Below, in pieces: positions 7,147 to 16,184 of a stretch of 43,490 nt of DNA (positions are counted from its first letter, which is position 1; each line of letters starts with the position of its first letter). The stretch comes from a bacterium (GTDB lineage: Bacteria; Chloroflexota; Dormibacteria; UBA8260; Bog-877): the NCBI GenBank assembly GCA_021791455.1, contig JAJYWM010000252.1, positions 1-43,490 of the forward strand, read 5' to 3'. The translations under genes were made by a program, and so were the position numbers. The notes below the pieces were generated by a model, which was not told the DNA's origin, searched no databases, and was given only the letters and a program-made list of their open reading frames with translations.

Positions 7147-8011
7147 CGCTCGGCTCCCTCAGCCCCTGGCGCAAGAGCTCTGTGCGTTCGTCCCTGAGCA
7201 GTGGGTATGAGATCCGCGCCCGTCGCAGCCAGCGGCGGTCCAGCTCCCGGCGCCCCACCCCTGGCGCGTCTCCCAACGGGTCCCCGAGAGCCTCTCCAGT
7301 CGGCCCGTGGACTCGGCTGCCTCCCCAGAAGTAGTGCCCATCCTCGAAGCCAACCCGGTTGCAGTACGCAACGAAGGTCGTGAACAGGGCGGAATAGGTC
7401 CTGACCAGAGCCCCCCAGAGGGCGGCCGTGCCGAGCTCGCCGTTGGGTTCGGCGACTCCCCTGCCCGGGCTGGCCGAGGGGCAGACCAGCAGGTCCACCC
7501 CTTGCCTGCTGAGAAGGTAAGGGGCGCTCGGGTGCCAGAGGTCCTCGCAGATGAGCGCGCCGAGGCGCCAGCTGCCGGCCTGGCCGAAGTCGAGCTCAAC
7601 CGACTCCACTGCGGAGCCGGCCCCCACGTAGCGCTGCTCATCGAACATGCCATAGGTCGGCAGGTACAGCTTGCGGTGGACGTGGGCGACACCGTGGGCC
7701 CGCAGCACCACCGCCGCATTGAAGAAGAGGTGGTCTCGCGACTCGAGGACGCAGCCGACGACCACGGTCGAATTCCCGGCCGCCTTCGCCAGTTCAGCGA
7801 GCTCGGGGCCGTCCAGGCGCACGGCGGTCTCCGGCACCAGATCCTTCAGGAAGTAGCCGCAGAGGTTAAGCTCCGGGAAGATGACCAGGTCCTGACCGGC
7901 GCGATCCTCTTCGGCGACCACCTCAGCCGCCTTCTCCAGGTTGGCTCTCAGATCGCCCAGGCGGGGCTCCACCTGCACCAGGGATAGCCGCAGCGGCCTG
8001 GGGTCACCCAT
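7136..8011 (-). CDS. Nitrilase-family amidase, probable glutaminase partner of NadE
   Basis: A carbon-nitrogen hydrolase of 291 residues. The Glu-Lys-Cys catalytic triad can be seen in FPELNLCGY, HRKLYLPTYG and LICEDLWHP. These contexts match the N-terminal amidase domain of two-domain glutamine-dependent NAD synthetases, including SRVHGPTG and the C-terminal YPLLRDER, which in fused enzymes leads into the synthetase domain. Here a stop follows about 15 residues later and nadE begins 11 bp before that stop in another frame. I infer that it supplies ammonia from glutamine to NadE. Its 5' end overlaps dinG by 8 bp. A frameshift splitting an ancestral fused gene is possible, but both halves have usable starts. 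Confidence 0.85.
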   Translation of the reverse strand: MGDPRPLRLSLVQVEPRLGDLRANLEKAAEVVAEEDRAGQDLVIFPELNLCGYFLKDLVPETAVRLDGPELAELAKAAGNSTVVVGCVLESRDHLFFNAAVVLRAHGVAHVHRKLYLPTYGMFDEQRYVGAGSAVESVELDFGQAGSWRLGALICEDLWHPSAPYLLSRQGVDLLVCPSASPGRGVAEPNGELGTAALWGALVRTYSALFTTFVAYCNRVGFEDGHYFWGGSRVHGPTGEALGDPLGDAPGVGRRELDRRWLRRARISYPLLRDERTELLRQGLREPSGGL

Positions 8012-10739
8012 CCGCAGCCGCTCCCCCCTGGGAACCTAGGAATGCGCTCACGGCCGCTCCGACCTCATCCACCGGATCGTAATTGAAGGTGGCCCTCGGA
8101 AGCGCTCGCACAAAGCTGTCCCCATAGCTCTTCTCCAAGATCCTGGGGTCGCATATGACCACCGCCCCTCGATCCCCGTGGCCGCGCACCAGGCGCCCGA
8201 ACCCCTGCTTCAGCCGCAGCACGGCCTCGGGCAGGGACAGTTGGGAAAAGGAGTCGCTCATGCTCTTGGCCCGGGCCTGAAACACCGGATCGCTGGGAAC
8301 CGGGAAGGGAAGCTTGTCGATCACCACGCACTGCAGGACCTCGCCGGGGAGGTCGATCCCCTCCCAAAAGCTGTTGGTGCCAAGCAGGACCGTGCGGGAG
8401 TGACGGCGAAAGTTACGCAGCAACTGGTTGCGCGTGCCATCCAGCCCCTGTCCCAGGACCGCGATCCCCCGGCTCTGGAGCCTCCCCTGCAGGTGGTGGT
8501 GCACATCGCGCAGCGACTGGTAGCCAGTGAAGAGCACGAGGGTCCTGCCGCCGAGGCGCTCCGCGACGTCCGCGACCAGTTGGGCCACGACCGAGCCGTG
8601 GCGCGGGTCGCCATGTCCCGGGACACCGCGAGGCAGGCAGCAGAGCGACTGGCGCAGGTAGTCGAACGGCGAGTCCAGCACCAGTTCCTCCGCCCCCTCC
8701 ATCCCCAGGCGCGCGCGGATATACGCGAACGACCCGGCGACCGCGAGGGTGGCTGATGTCAGGACCACCGACTCGCAGTGATCAAACAAACCCTCTCGCA
8801 GCGAGCTCGCAACCTCCACGGGAGCCAACCTGATCACCGGGCGGGCGCCTCGCTCCAACTCCGCCCAGGCCACCTGAGTGCTGGACTGTTCCTCGACCGC
8901 GGCAGCCATGGCCGAGGCCCCAAGCCGTGCCATCCCGAGCAGGGCATCGCCTGCCATCACGCACTCGAGCGCTGCATTGTCCGGCTGCGGGAAGAGCCCC
9001 GACTCTACCCGGCCCTCCTGGCCCACCCTGCGCAGGCTGGCTCCGGCCGCCTCCAGGGCCCGCACCATGCGCTGGAGAGACTTGGCGGACCTGGCCCAGC
9101 TGGGCCTCCCTGTGAGCTTGGAGGTGAAAACGATCTGGGAGTAGCCGCGGCTGGAATCCTCCCCGACCAACGTCTTGAGGTCGCCGAAGGCTGCGCTGGC
9201 GCTCTGCCGCGCTGCCTTCAGCCCCTGCCCGAGCTCGCCATCTCCGAGGTCAGGGATGCGCTCCAGAACGGCCAGGATCGAGCCCAGGCTGAGTCTTCTG
9301 CCCTGGGCCTGAGTCGCGGCCTCCTCCAGGTGATGGGCCTCATCCACCACCAGGTGGTGGAACTCGGGCAGCACGGATCCGCCACTGTCGGCGTCGGTGA
9401 GGAGGAGGGCGTGGTTGACTATGACCACATCAGACTCCCGGGCATCCAGACGCGCCCGGGCCATGAAGCACGACCGATCGCGCCAGTTGTGGCAGGCGGG
9501 TCCCAGGCAATCATCCACGGTCGATGCCACCATGTCCCAGAACTCGGGATCACGGCCGGCCAGACGAAGCTCCGAACGGTCTCCGGTCCTGGTCTGATAC
9601 GCCCAGACCAGGACCCTGACCTTGAACCGCAGTTCGTCGGCGTCCTTGGATCTGGTGGCCATGGGCGACGCTCGCAGCCAGCGCTCCATCCGCCGCAGGC
9701 TCAGGTAGTTCCCCCTTCCCTTCAGCACCGATACCCTGATGGGAAGAGGGCGGGCCGCGTCCAGGAGCGGGACGTCCTTGCTCAGCAGCTGTTCTTGGAG
9801 CGTGATCGTGTGGGTGGAGACGACGACCCTCTCGTGGCGCCGGGCAGCCCACTCCCGAGCGGGCATCAGATACGCCAGGGACTTGCCGACGCCGGTGCCG
9901 GCCTCGACCAGCAGACGCTGCCCCCGGCGCAGCGCTTGGGTCACGGCCAGAGCCATCTGCTGCTGCTCCTCCCGCAACTCGAAGAGCGGGTCGGACGCGG
10001 CCAGCAGGCCCTGGGGGCCGAAGGCGTCGCCGACGAAACGCGGGTCGAGGTCATCGTCGAGATCGTCGGGAAATTCGAGAGGGACTGGTGCAGAATGCGG
10101 TGGGCTGGCCGAGGTGGGCGCCTCGCCACACAGTTCAAGCTCGTCCGCCATGAAGGCGCCCGAGTGCCAGGGTCCGTTGATCAGGAGGTGGCGGACGCGG
10201 ACCCTGAGAACCGCCGGCAGAGCGAGGGCCTCGTCCACCAGGCGCCACAGCAGAAGCCTGGTCGCCTCCGCATCGGAGAGGGCGCGGTGAGGCCTGTCGT
10301 GGACCAGGTCCAGGCTCGTGCTCAGCTCCTCAAGGCTGTGGCTCGGAGCCAGGGGCATGAAGGTTCGGGCCAGCTCCGAGGTGTCGATGGCGGGTCGGTT
10401 GTGGAACACCTCGGGTAGTAGCTCCGAACAGAAGGCCAGGTCGAACCCGATCCCGTGGCCCACCAGCTCGGAGCCCTCACAGAACATCGCCAGCTGAGCC
10501 ACCGCCTCCTCGGGGGTCGGCTGGCCCGCAAGATCCGAGTCGTGCAGGCCGCACAGACGTTGGACCACCAGAGGCACCGGTTGCCCAGGGTCGACCAGGG
10601 TCGAGAATGTGTCCAGGACACCGTCACGGGTGAACTTCACAGCCCCGATCTCGATGATGCGGTCGGACCTGGCCGAGAGCCCGGTGGTCTCCAGGTCGAA
10701 GGCGACATAGGTGGGGCGGTGGTGGGCGGCTTCGATCAT
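8004..10739 (-). CDS. dinG: DinG-family helicase with N-terminal DEDDh exonuclease domain
   Basis: A 911-residue protein in two parts. Residues 1-170 are a DnaQ-like 3'-5' exonuclease, with AFDLETTG (Exo I), GHGIGFDLAF (Exo II) and HRALSDAEAT (Exo III). After an acidic linker comes an XPD/DinG superfamily 2 helicase, with Walker A EAGTGVGKS, VNHALLL, the DEAH box VVDEAHHLEE, LTSATL, and motif VI GFGRLVRGHGDRG. Three cysteines occur in the DCLGPACHNWRDRSC segment, but the position usually holding the first Fe-S cysteine reads GNYLSLRR, so a complete 4-cysteine cluster is doubtful. The exonuclease-helicase fusion is known from Firmicutes. The ATG at 10739 is preferred to a TTG at 10751, which would sit directly on the AAGG. 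Confidence 0.9.
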   Translation of the reverse strand: MIEAAHHRPTYVAFDLETTGLSARSDRIIEIGAVKFTRDGVLDTFSTLVDPGQPVPLVVQRLCGLHDSDLAGQPTPEEAVAQLAMFCEGSELVGHGIGFDLAFCSELLPEVFHNRPAIDTSELARTFMPLAPSHSLEELSTSLDLVHDRPHRALSDAEATRLLLWRLVDEALALPAVLRVRVRHLLINGPWHSGAFMADELELCGEAPTSASPPHSAPVPLEFPDDLDDDLDPRFVGDAFGPQGLLAASDPLFELREEQQQMALAVTQALRRGQRLLVEAGTGVGKSLAYLMPAREWAARRHERVVVSTHTITLQEQLLSKDVPLLDAARPLPIRVSVLKGRGNYLSLRRMERWLRASPMATRSKDADELRFKVRVLVWAYQTRTGDRSELRLAGRDPEFWDMVASTVDDCLGPACHNWRDRSCFMARARLDARESDVVIVNHALLLTDADSGGSVLPEFHHLVVDEAHHLEEAATQAQGRRLSLGSILAVLERIPDLGDGELGQGLKAARQSASAAFGDLKTLVGEDSSRGYSQIVFTSKLTGRPSWARSAKSLQRMVRALEAAGASLRRVGQEGRVESGLFPQPDNAALECVMAGDALLGMARLGASAMAAAVEEQSSTQVAWAELERGARPVIRLAPVEVASSLREGLFDHCESVVLTSATLAVAGSFAYIRARLGMEGAEELVLDSPFDYLRQSLCCLPRGVPGHGDPRHGSVVAQLVADVAERLGGRTLVLFTGYQSLRDVHHHLQGRLQSRGIAVLGQGLDGTRNQLLRNFRRHSRTVLLGTNSFWEGIDLPGEVLQCVVIDKLPFPVPSDPVFQARAKSMSDSFSQLSLPEAVLRLKQGFGRLVRGHGDRGAVVICDPRILEKSYGDSFVRALPRATFNYDPVDEVGAAVSAFLGSQGGAAADG

Positions 10740-10840
10740 GTCTAGTTGCAACCTTACTGGGACCCAGGTGCCGTTTGGCGAGCAGCCGTCTTGACCTTGC
10801 CTCCAGCGGCGTCGCAGGGCACCAGGAGCGTGGGCCTGGG

Positions 10841-10866
10841 TGACCCCGCAACGCCGCGTGGGGTCA
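10841..10866 (-). other. Inverted repeat overlapping the cmk stop codon
   Basis: TGACCCC and GGGGTCA form a 7-bp perfect stem around a 12-nt G/C-rich loop. On the transcribed strand the hairpin begins with the cmk stop codon itself. There is no T run after it, so it is not a classical intrinsic terminator. It lies in the only sizeable gap (124 bp to the dinG ATG) between cmk and dinG and could reduce readthrough or stabilise the upstream mRNA. Confidence 0.4.
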
Positions 10867-11550
10867 GCCCTTAAGGATGCCCTCCCGGCAGCGCCCGATG
10901 AGAATCGCCGCCACCTCCTCTGCAGAGATGTTGCTCGTGTCCAGCACCAGTGCCCCCAATGGGACTGCCAGGGGAGCGTGCTCTCGGGAGGAGTCCAGCC
11001 GGTCCCGCCCGACTATCTCCTCCTCGAGCACGGAGTCAGCTGTGGGGAGCCCGCGCCGTTCGAACTCGCGGCGGCGCCGCTCGAGGCGCACCTGCGCGGG
11101 GGCATCCAGGTAGAACTTGCACCTCGCCCAGGGAAAGACGACGGTGCCGGTGTCCCTGCCGACCGCAACCACGCCGTTGCTGCCCGCGCGACGCTGCCGC
11201 TCAAGCAGCGCGGACCGTACCGGCTGCAGGCTGGCCGCCCTGGCGAGCAGGACCGCCAGCGCCGGGTCCCATAGCTCACGGTCCAGGTCGACGCCATTGA
11301 GCCTGGCCCGCCACCCGTCCACCTCGGGGTCGGTGTTGATGACGACCGAGAGATGGCCGGCGATCTCCGCCAGGCGCTCCTCGTCGTCCGGTCTCACCCG
11401 CTCGCGCAGCGCCTCCACCGCCAGCGCCCGATAGAAGATGCCCGTGTCCAAATAGGGCAGTCCGAGCGCCTTTGCCACGAGGCGGCCCACCGTCGACTTC
11501 CCGACTCCCGCCGGTCCGTCGATGGTCGCCACGAGCCCGAGCTCACTCAC
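10864..11550 (-). CDS. cmk: Cytidylate kinase
   Basis: Phosphorylates CMP and dCMP to the diphosphates with ATP. A 228-residue P-loop kinase: IDGPAGVGKSTVGR at residues 11-24, LDTGIFYRA for nucleotide binding, AVGRDTGTVVFPWA, FYLDAPAQVRLERR, then a lid region and LVLDTSN near the C-terminus. The GTG start at 11550 overlaps the rluB stop (GTGA), keeping the widespread rluB-cmk arrangement. An inverted repeat includes its stop codon. Confidence 0.95.
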   Translation of the reverse strand: MSELGLVATIDGPAGVGKSTVGRLVAKALGLPYLDTGIFYRALAVEALRERVRPDDEERLAEIAGHLSVVINTDPEVDGWRARLNGVDLDRELWDPALAVLLARAASLQPVRSALLERQRRAGSNGVVAVGRDTGTVVFPWARCKFYLDAPAQVRLERRRREFERRGLPTADSVLEEEIVGRDRLDSSREHAPLAVPLGALVLDTSNISAEEVAAILIGRCREGILKG

Positions 11551-12272
11551 TCGTGCACCGCTTGCCTGAGACGCTCCACCTCACCTCGTGTCAGGTCTCT
11601 GACCGAGCCCTCCGGCTGGGTGCCGAGCCTCACTCCACCGATCTCGACCCGGACCAGGTCCGCCAGAGGGATCCCCACAGCCGAGCACATGCGGCGTATC
11701 TCGCGATGCCTGCCCTCGGCGATCGAGATCTCCAGGATCGTGCGGCGCGAACTCTGACGGAATACGGACACCGCCAGCGGATGGGTTGCCACCTCGTCCA
11801 GCACCGGTCCCGCGCGGAGCAGATCCAGCTGGCGCGCGGTGATCGCCTGCGGCACCGTGAGGCGGTACCTCTTGACCACCCGGAAACGGGGATGCGTCAG
11901 GCGCAAGGCCAGATCTCCATCATCGGTTATGAGGATCAGGCCTCGGGAGTCGATGTCCAGACGGCCCACAGGAAATAGTCCCCCGGCCTCGGGCACGAGG
12001 TCCAGGACGGTCGGCCGTCCCTGGGGGTCGCTGGCCGTGGAGACGACGCCCGCAGGCTTGTTGAGCGCCAGGTAGCGCCTCGGTCGGAGGCGCGCATCTA
12101 CCGTGGCTCCATCCACCATCACCCGGTCGTGGAAGGGGTCTACCAGCATCCCCTGCGGTGGCGCGGGCACCCCGTTGACCATGACCCGGCCTTCGGCCAT
12201 GAGCCTCTCCACCCCGCGCCGCGATCCGACCCCGGACCTGGCGAGGTAACGCCCCAATCTCTCAGACGCCAC
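11547..12272 (-). CDS. rluB: 23S rRNA pseudouridine synthase (RluB/RsuA family)
   Basis: Isomerises a specific uridine in rRNA; RluB-type members modify position 2605 of 23S rRNA. The N-terminal S4 RNA-binding domain spans about residues 1-60 (MASERLGRYLARSGVGSRR, VMVNG). The catalytic domain follows, with LNKPAGVVST, the catalytic Asp in GRLDIDSRG, ITDDGDLALRLTHP and EGRHREIRRM. The length is 241 residues. Its place between scpB and cmk is the common order for this enzyme. The GTG start at 12272 overlaps scpB by 11 bp. RsuA-type specificity cannot be ruled out from sequence alone, but the context favours RluB. Confidence 0.92.
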   Translation of the reverse strand: MASERLGRYLARSGVGSRRGVERLMAEGRVMVNGVPAPPQGMLVDPFHDRVMVDGATVDARLRPRRYLALNKPAGVVSTASDPQGRPTVLDLVPEAGGLFPVGRLDIDSRGLILITDDGDLALRLTHPRFRVVKRYRLTVPQAITARQLDLLRAGPVLDEVATHPLAVSVFRQSSRRTILEISIAEGRHREIRRMCSAVGIPLADLVRVEIGGVRLGTQPEGSVRDLTRGEVERLRQAVHE

Positions 12273-12837
12273 GGCTCTCCCCTGCCTCGGCGGCCTTGGT
12301 CAACCACCCGTCCTCCTCGCCGGACGGAAGGGCCGGCAGGTCTTCGATCCTGGCGATGCCCACCACCTGGAGAAAGTGCATGGTGGTACCAAACAAATGA
12401 GCACGCCCGGGACCATCCGAACGACCCACCTCCGTCACCAGGTCATGGCGGACCAGCCGCTCCAGAACGGCGTCGCAGTTGACTCCCCTGATCGCCTCGA
12501 TGGCCGCCCGGGAGATGGGCTGGCGGTAAGCCACTATCGCCAGCGTCTCCAGCGCCGGCCGGGACAGCCTGCTCGCGACCTCGGGACGGACCGCGCGCTC
12601 GACCGCCCACGCCGAGCCCGGGTGGCTGACCAGTTGGAGCTCCCCTCGATGGTCCTGGAGCATGAGCCCCGTCCCCTCCAGCAGGAGGGCGGCCAGGCCG
12701 GCCGTCTCCGCCACCTCCTGACCGCTCACGTCAAGGGCTCTGGCCAGCTCCTCAAAGGAGATCGGCTCAGCGCGCACGAAGAGCACCGCCAGGAGAGCCT
12801 GGGCCAGCCGGTCCTTGGTCGCTGCGACCTCAGCCAC
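12262..12837 (-). CDS. scpB: Segregation and condensation protein B
   Basis: ScpB is the winged-helix accessory subunit that joins ScpA and SMC in the chromosome-condensing complex. About 191 residues: an N-terminal winged helix (AQALLAVLFVRAEPISFEEL), then the conserved second winged helix with LSRPALETLAIVAYRQPISR and IRGVNCDAVL. The reading frame is open for another 54 codons upstream but that segment lies inside scpA and looks non-coding. The tandem GTG codons at 12840/12837 follow a GGAGAGAG ribosome binding site and overlap the scpA stop by 8-11 bp, so one of them is the likely start. Confidence 0.93.
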   Translation of the reverse strand: MAEVAATKDRLAQALLAVLFVRAEPISFEELARALDVSGQEVAETAGLAALLLEGTGLMLQDHRGELQLVSHPGSAWAVERAVRPEVASRLSRPALETLAIVAYRQPISRAAIEAIRGVNCDAVLERLVRHDLVTEVGRSDGPGRAHLFGTTMHFLQVVGIARIEDLPALPSGEEDGWLTKAAEAGESRGV

Positions 12838-13540
12838 CACCCACTCTCTCCACCAGGATCGGGCCGGCCGTCGAGTCCTGACTGCATGAGGCCTCGTCGT
12901 TCCACACCAGCTCCAGGAGGGCCAGGAAGAGGGCGACCGCTTCCATGCGATCCCGGGCCGAGGCGAAGACCTCGTCGAACAGAAGGCTCCCGCGCTCATT
13001 TATGAGAGAGCGCAGCTCCAGCACCTTGTCCTCCACTGAGTAGTGAGGCAGGGCGAAGCGGATCTCATCCGGTTCCGGCAACCGAGCCAGCAGCTGGGAG
13101 AAGGCGAAGGCCAGCTGTTCCGGACTCAGCCGCAGCGCGGGGCGAGGCTCGACGGGGAGCCCCAGCACCCGCAGGAAGGCCCTTGGACCGGCGCTCGCGT
13201 CGGCCAGCAGCACCCCTGCCGCGGCCTTGAACATCCGGTATTCCTCCAGACGCGAGCCGGGATCCTCGTCAACCGCCAAAGGTTCGGGGAAGGTGAGGCT
13301 CTCCTCGCTGAGGTCATCCATCCGGCGGCCCATCTTCAGCTCCAGGAGTTTGGTCATCAGCTGCAGTGCCTCGGCGGCCCATAGAAGATCGACTGCCGGG
13401 CCTGCCGTCTCAACTCGCTCCCGCAGATCCCGGCTCAGGGCCGCCAGGCCGACTTCGCCCAGATCAAGCTCGCCCCGCTGCGCCCTGGCCACCATGTCTC
13501 CCAGACGGTCCGGATTCAGCTGATCCAGAGACGGGCTCAT
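12830..13540 (-). CDS. scpA: Segregation and condensation protein A
   Basis: ScpA is the kleisin that bridges SMC heads. A 236-residue protein with the N-terminal helices (VDLLWAAEALQLMTKLLELKM), an acidic middle part (LEEYRMFKAAAGVL), and a C-terminal winged helix containing RMEAVALFLALLELV, the usual SMC-head-binding end. Its ATG at 13540 overlaps the recN stop by 4 bp (ATGA), and scpB overlaps its end. No smc gene lies in the window. Confidence 0.93.
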   Translation of the reverse strand: MSPSLDQLNPDRLGDMVARAQRGELDLGEVGLAALSRDLRERVETAGPAVDLLWAAEALQLMTKLLELKMGRRMDDLSEESLTFPEPLAVDEDPGSRLEEYRMFKAAAGVLLADASAGPRAFLRVLGLPVEPRPALRLSPEQLAFAFSQLLARLPEPDEIRFALPHYSVEDKVLELRSLINERGSLLFDEVFASARDRMEAVALFLALLELVWNDEASCSQDSTAGPILVERVGGG

Positions 13541-15261
13541 GACTCCCCCACCGGCGCCCCGACGGCGGCCAGAAGTTCCCTGGCATGAGTTCTAGCTGTG
13601 GTGGGGGTCGCATCCCCCGCCAGCAGGCGGGCAACCTCCGCAACCCGGTCGGACCCACTCAAAACCGAAAGCGAGCTTCTGGCTCCCCCGCCTTCGTCCA
13701 CCTTCGCCACCAGAAGATGAGTGGCCGCCCTGGCCGCGATCGGGGCCAGGTGAGTGACGCAGATCACCTGCCGCTCCCTGGCCACCTGCAGCAGGAGCTC
13801 ACCGACCCGGTTGGCCGCCTCGCCTCCCAACCCCTGGTCGATCTCATCGAACACCACCGTCCCGACGCCGGAGCGGCCGCTGAGGTGGGCCAGCAGCGCC
13901 AGGGCAACCCGCGAAACCTCTCCCCCCGAGGCGGACTCGCCAAGGGGGCGCAGCCGATCCCCGGTGTTGGGGGCGAGCTCGAAGCTGATCCTGTCGAAAC
14001 CGTCGCGGCCACACTCCACGCGCTCGCCATCAGGCCCGGGGATCCCAGCGGCATCCGCCCTGTGCCAGACCCTGATGCGAAAGGTCGCGTGGGGCATCAG
14101 CATCAGGCGCAGATCCCTGGTCACTGTCTCCTCCAGTTGGTGCGCCGCCTCCTTCCGAGCCAACGAGAGCTCGCAGCATGCGGCGCTCAAGTCCGCCTCA
14201 ACTGTCTCCAGCTCTGCCGCGAGCCGCTGCAGCGCGTCCTGGGCGCCTCCTCTTTCCGCCAGCAGCCTGGCTGCCTCGTCCCGCTGTCGGATGGCGGCAT
14301 CCAGAGAACCGCCGTGGCGGCGGGCCATCCGCTCCAGGAGGGCCAGACGCTCTTCCACCTCGGCCAGGCGGAAGGCATCGTCCGGGAGGTGCTCCAGATA
14401 TGAGGCGAGTTGAAGGGACATCTCCTGCAGGAGGGCAACGACCTCCTCGGCCTGGTGCACGACCTGATCGAGCTCCTCGTCGATTCCCAGGACCGAGAGC
14501 GCGCCCTGCACCGCCCGGGCCAGCTCCAAAGTAGACTCTGGCGAGCCACCTCCGCTGACCGCAAGATGCAGCGCCTCTGCGGCCGCCCTCAGGCGTGCCG
14601 AGTGCAGCAGGCGCTCACGCTCGGCAAGAAGCCTGGAGTCCTCCCCCGCCACCAGGGCCGCCGCCGTCAGCTCCTGGAGATCCAGTCTGGCGGCCTCGAC
14701 CTCCCTGTCCTCGGCAGCGCTCAGAGCTCCCAGCCTGTCTAGCTCCACCATGAGAGCCGCCCGACGGTCGAAGAGCGCGTTCACGCGGGCTCGCAGCTCG
14801 GACACCTCCCCACCCGCGAACCCGTCCAGACCCAGGCGCTGCTCAGGTTCCCTGAGCCAGCGGGAGGAGGCACCCTGACCATGCACCTCCAGCAGGGGCT
14901 CCGCCACCTCGCGAACCAAGGACGCGGGCACGAGAGCCCCATTTACCCGGCAGACGCTCCTCCCGCCAGCCGCCAGCTCCCGCCCCAACACGACCACCTC
15001 AATATCGTCAATCCCTACCGAGGCGAGTGACGCCACGGCCGGCGGGGGGACGTCGCCGAACGCCGCCTGGACCCGCGCCCGGTCACAGCCCGTCCTCAGC
15101 ATTCCGGGATCCGAGCGCCCGCCAAGGGCCAGGGCCAAAGCTGCCAGCAGGACAGACTTGCCCGCCCCGGTCTCGCCGGTGATCGCGTTGAGCCCCGGAC
15201 CGAAGTCGCCACGGGCATGCTCTATGACGGCCAGGTTCTCCACGGTGAGCTGCAGGAGCAC
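13537..15261 (-). CDS. recN: DNA repair protein RecN
   Basis: An SMC-like ATPase that acts early at DNA double-strand breaks. The 574 residues show Walker A GETGAGKSVLL at about 30-40, a central Leu/Glu/Arg-rich coiled coil (about 150-370), the ABC-signature-like SASGGEVSRVALALL, Walker B TVVFDEIDQGLGG, and CVTHLAPIAARA (His switch). The start is GTG at 15261, two bases after the nadK stop, and the end overlaps scpA. The nadK-recN adjacency is widespread. Confidence 0.95.
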   Translation of the reverse strand: MLLQLTVENLAVIEHARGDFGPGLNAITGETGAGKSVLLAALALALGGRSDPGMLRTGCDRARVQAAFGDVPPPAVASLASVGIDDIEVVVLGRELAAGGRSVCRVNGALVPASLVREVAEPLLEVHGQGASSRWLREPEQRLGLDGFAGGEVSELRARVNALFDRRAALMVELDRLGALSAAEDREVEAARLDLQELTAAALVAGEDSRLLAERERLLHSARLRAAAEALHLAVSGGGSPESTLELARAVQGALSVLGIDEELDQVVHQAEEVVALLQEMSLQLASYLEHLPDDAFRLAEVEERLALLERMARRHGGSLDAAIRQRDEAARLLAERGGAQDALQRLAAELETVEADLSAACCELSLARKEAAHQLEETVTRDLRLMLMPHATFRIRVWHRADAAGIPGPDGERVECGRDGFDRISFELAPNTGDRLRPLGESASGGEVSRVALALLAHLSGRSGVGTVVFDEIDQGLGGEAANRVGELLLQVARERQVICVTHLAPIAARAATHLLVAKVDEGGGARSSLSVLSGSDRVAEVARLLAGDATPTTARTHARELLAAVGAPVGES

Positions 15262-15263
15262 TT

Positions 15264-16184
15264 TCAGCCCTCGGCAAGGGGGGAAAGCGAACCTTCTCCT
15301 GCTCCGTCGTCCTCGGGATCGACGGGCAGCTTGAGCACCCTGCCAAAACCCGTCTTGGACCGCAGCCGGCTGAAGAACCCGAGGGTTCCGGGGGGCTCGC
15401 AGAACTCCAGGACCGGGCCCCTTGCCACGACAAGCTCGCCACCCTCTTCGAGGCTCCCCCAGCGCCTTCCATCCGCCGCCACCGCGGCCTCTCCGCGGCG
15501 CATGCGGATCGTCACCTCCAGACGGTCCGGAATCACCAGAGAGCGGCTGAGGTTGGCGTGAGGGTTGAGCGCGGTCACGAGCAGGGCCGCCACCTCGGGG
15601 TCCAGGGGTGGCCCACCGGCCGAGAGGGAGTACGCGGTCGACCCTATGCTGGTCGCCACGATTAGGCCGTCGGCGTCGAAGTCGCCCACCAGCTCAGCAC
15701 CGGCTCGCACCCGCATCCGGACCAGGTTGAAGGCATCCGCCTTGATCACCACCTCGTTGACCGCAACCGCCAGGGTGCTGCTGGGAGTCGCGTCCCCTGA
15801 CCTGGTGATGGAGGCCCGCAGGGTGCCGCGCGGCTGTTGCCGGCAGCGCCCGTCGGAGAACGCCGTGATCGCCTGCGGTAGGTCGGGCAGCTCTGCGCTG
15901 GCCAGGAATCCGAGGTGACCTCGGTTCACGCCCAGCACGGGGATGCCCGCCTCCGCGACCATCCGAGCACCGTACAGCAAAGTCCCGTCCCCACCGATCG
16001 CCACCAAAAGGCGCAGCCCGCCCAGCATCGGGGAGATCACGGCCTCCGGGTCTCTTTGGGTGACCACGGTCTGGAAGCCGTTGGCCCGAGCGATCCGGAC
16101 CGCCTCCCTGAGAGGGAACGAGCCGGGATCCTCGTGCAGGTTGAGCAGGAACGCGATCACGCCCCGCGCCTCACCGTCCGTCAA
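15264..16184 (-). CDS. nadK: NAD kinase
   Basis: Phosphorylates NAD to NADP with ATP. Diagnostic motifs: AIGGDGTLLYGARM (GGDGT), GVNRGHLGFLA, the NEVVI motif, and DGLIVATSIGSTAYSLSAGGP. The length is about 306 residues from TTG 16184. The GTG at 16160 (8 codons later, directly before IAFLLNLH) has an upstream GAGG and is an equally plausible start. NadK makes NADP from the NAD that the downstream NadE pair in the same operon can synthesise. Confidence 0.94.
   Translation of the reverse strand: MTDGEARGVIAFLLNLHEDPGSFPLREAVRIARANGFQTVVTQRDPEAVISPMLGGLRLLVAIGGDGTLLYGARMVAEAGIPVLGVNRGHLGFLASAELPDLPQAITAFSDGRCRQQPRGTLRASITRSGDATPSSTLAVAVNEVVIKADAFNLVRMRVRAGAELVGDFDADGLIVATSIGSTAYSLSAGGPPLDPEVAALLVTALNPHANLSRSLVIPDRLEVTIRMRRGEAAVAADGRRWGSLEEGGELVVARGPVLEFCEPPGTLGFFSRLRSKTGFGRVLKLPVDPEDDGAGEGSLSPLAEG

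Noticed and set aside
8778..10418. A 546-codon plus-strand frame
   Set aside because: Antisense to dinG, whose exonuclease and helicase motifs are unambiguous on the minus strand.
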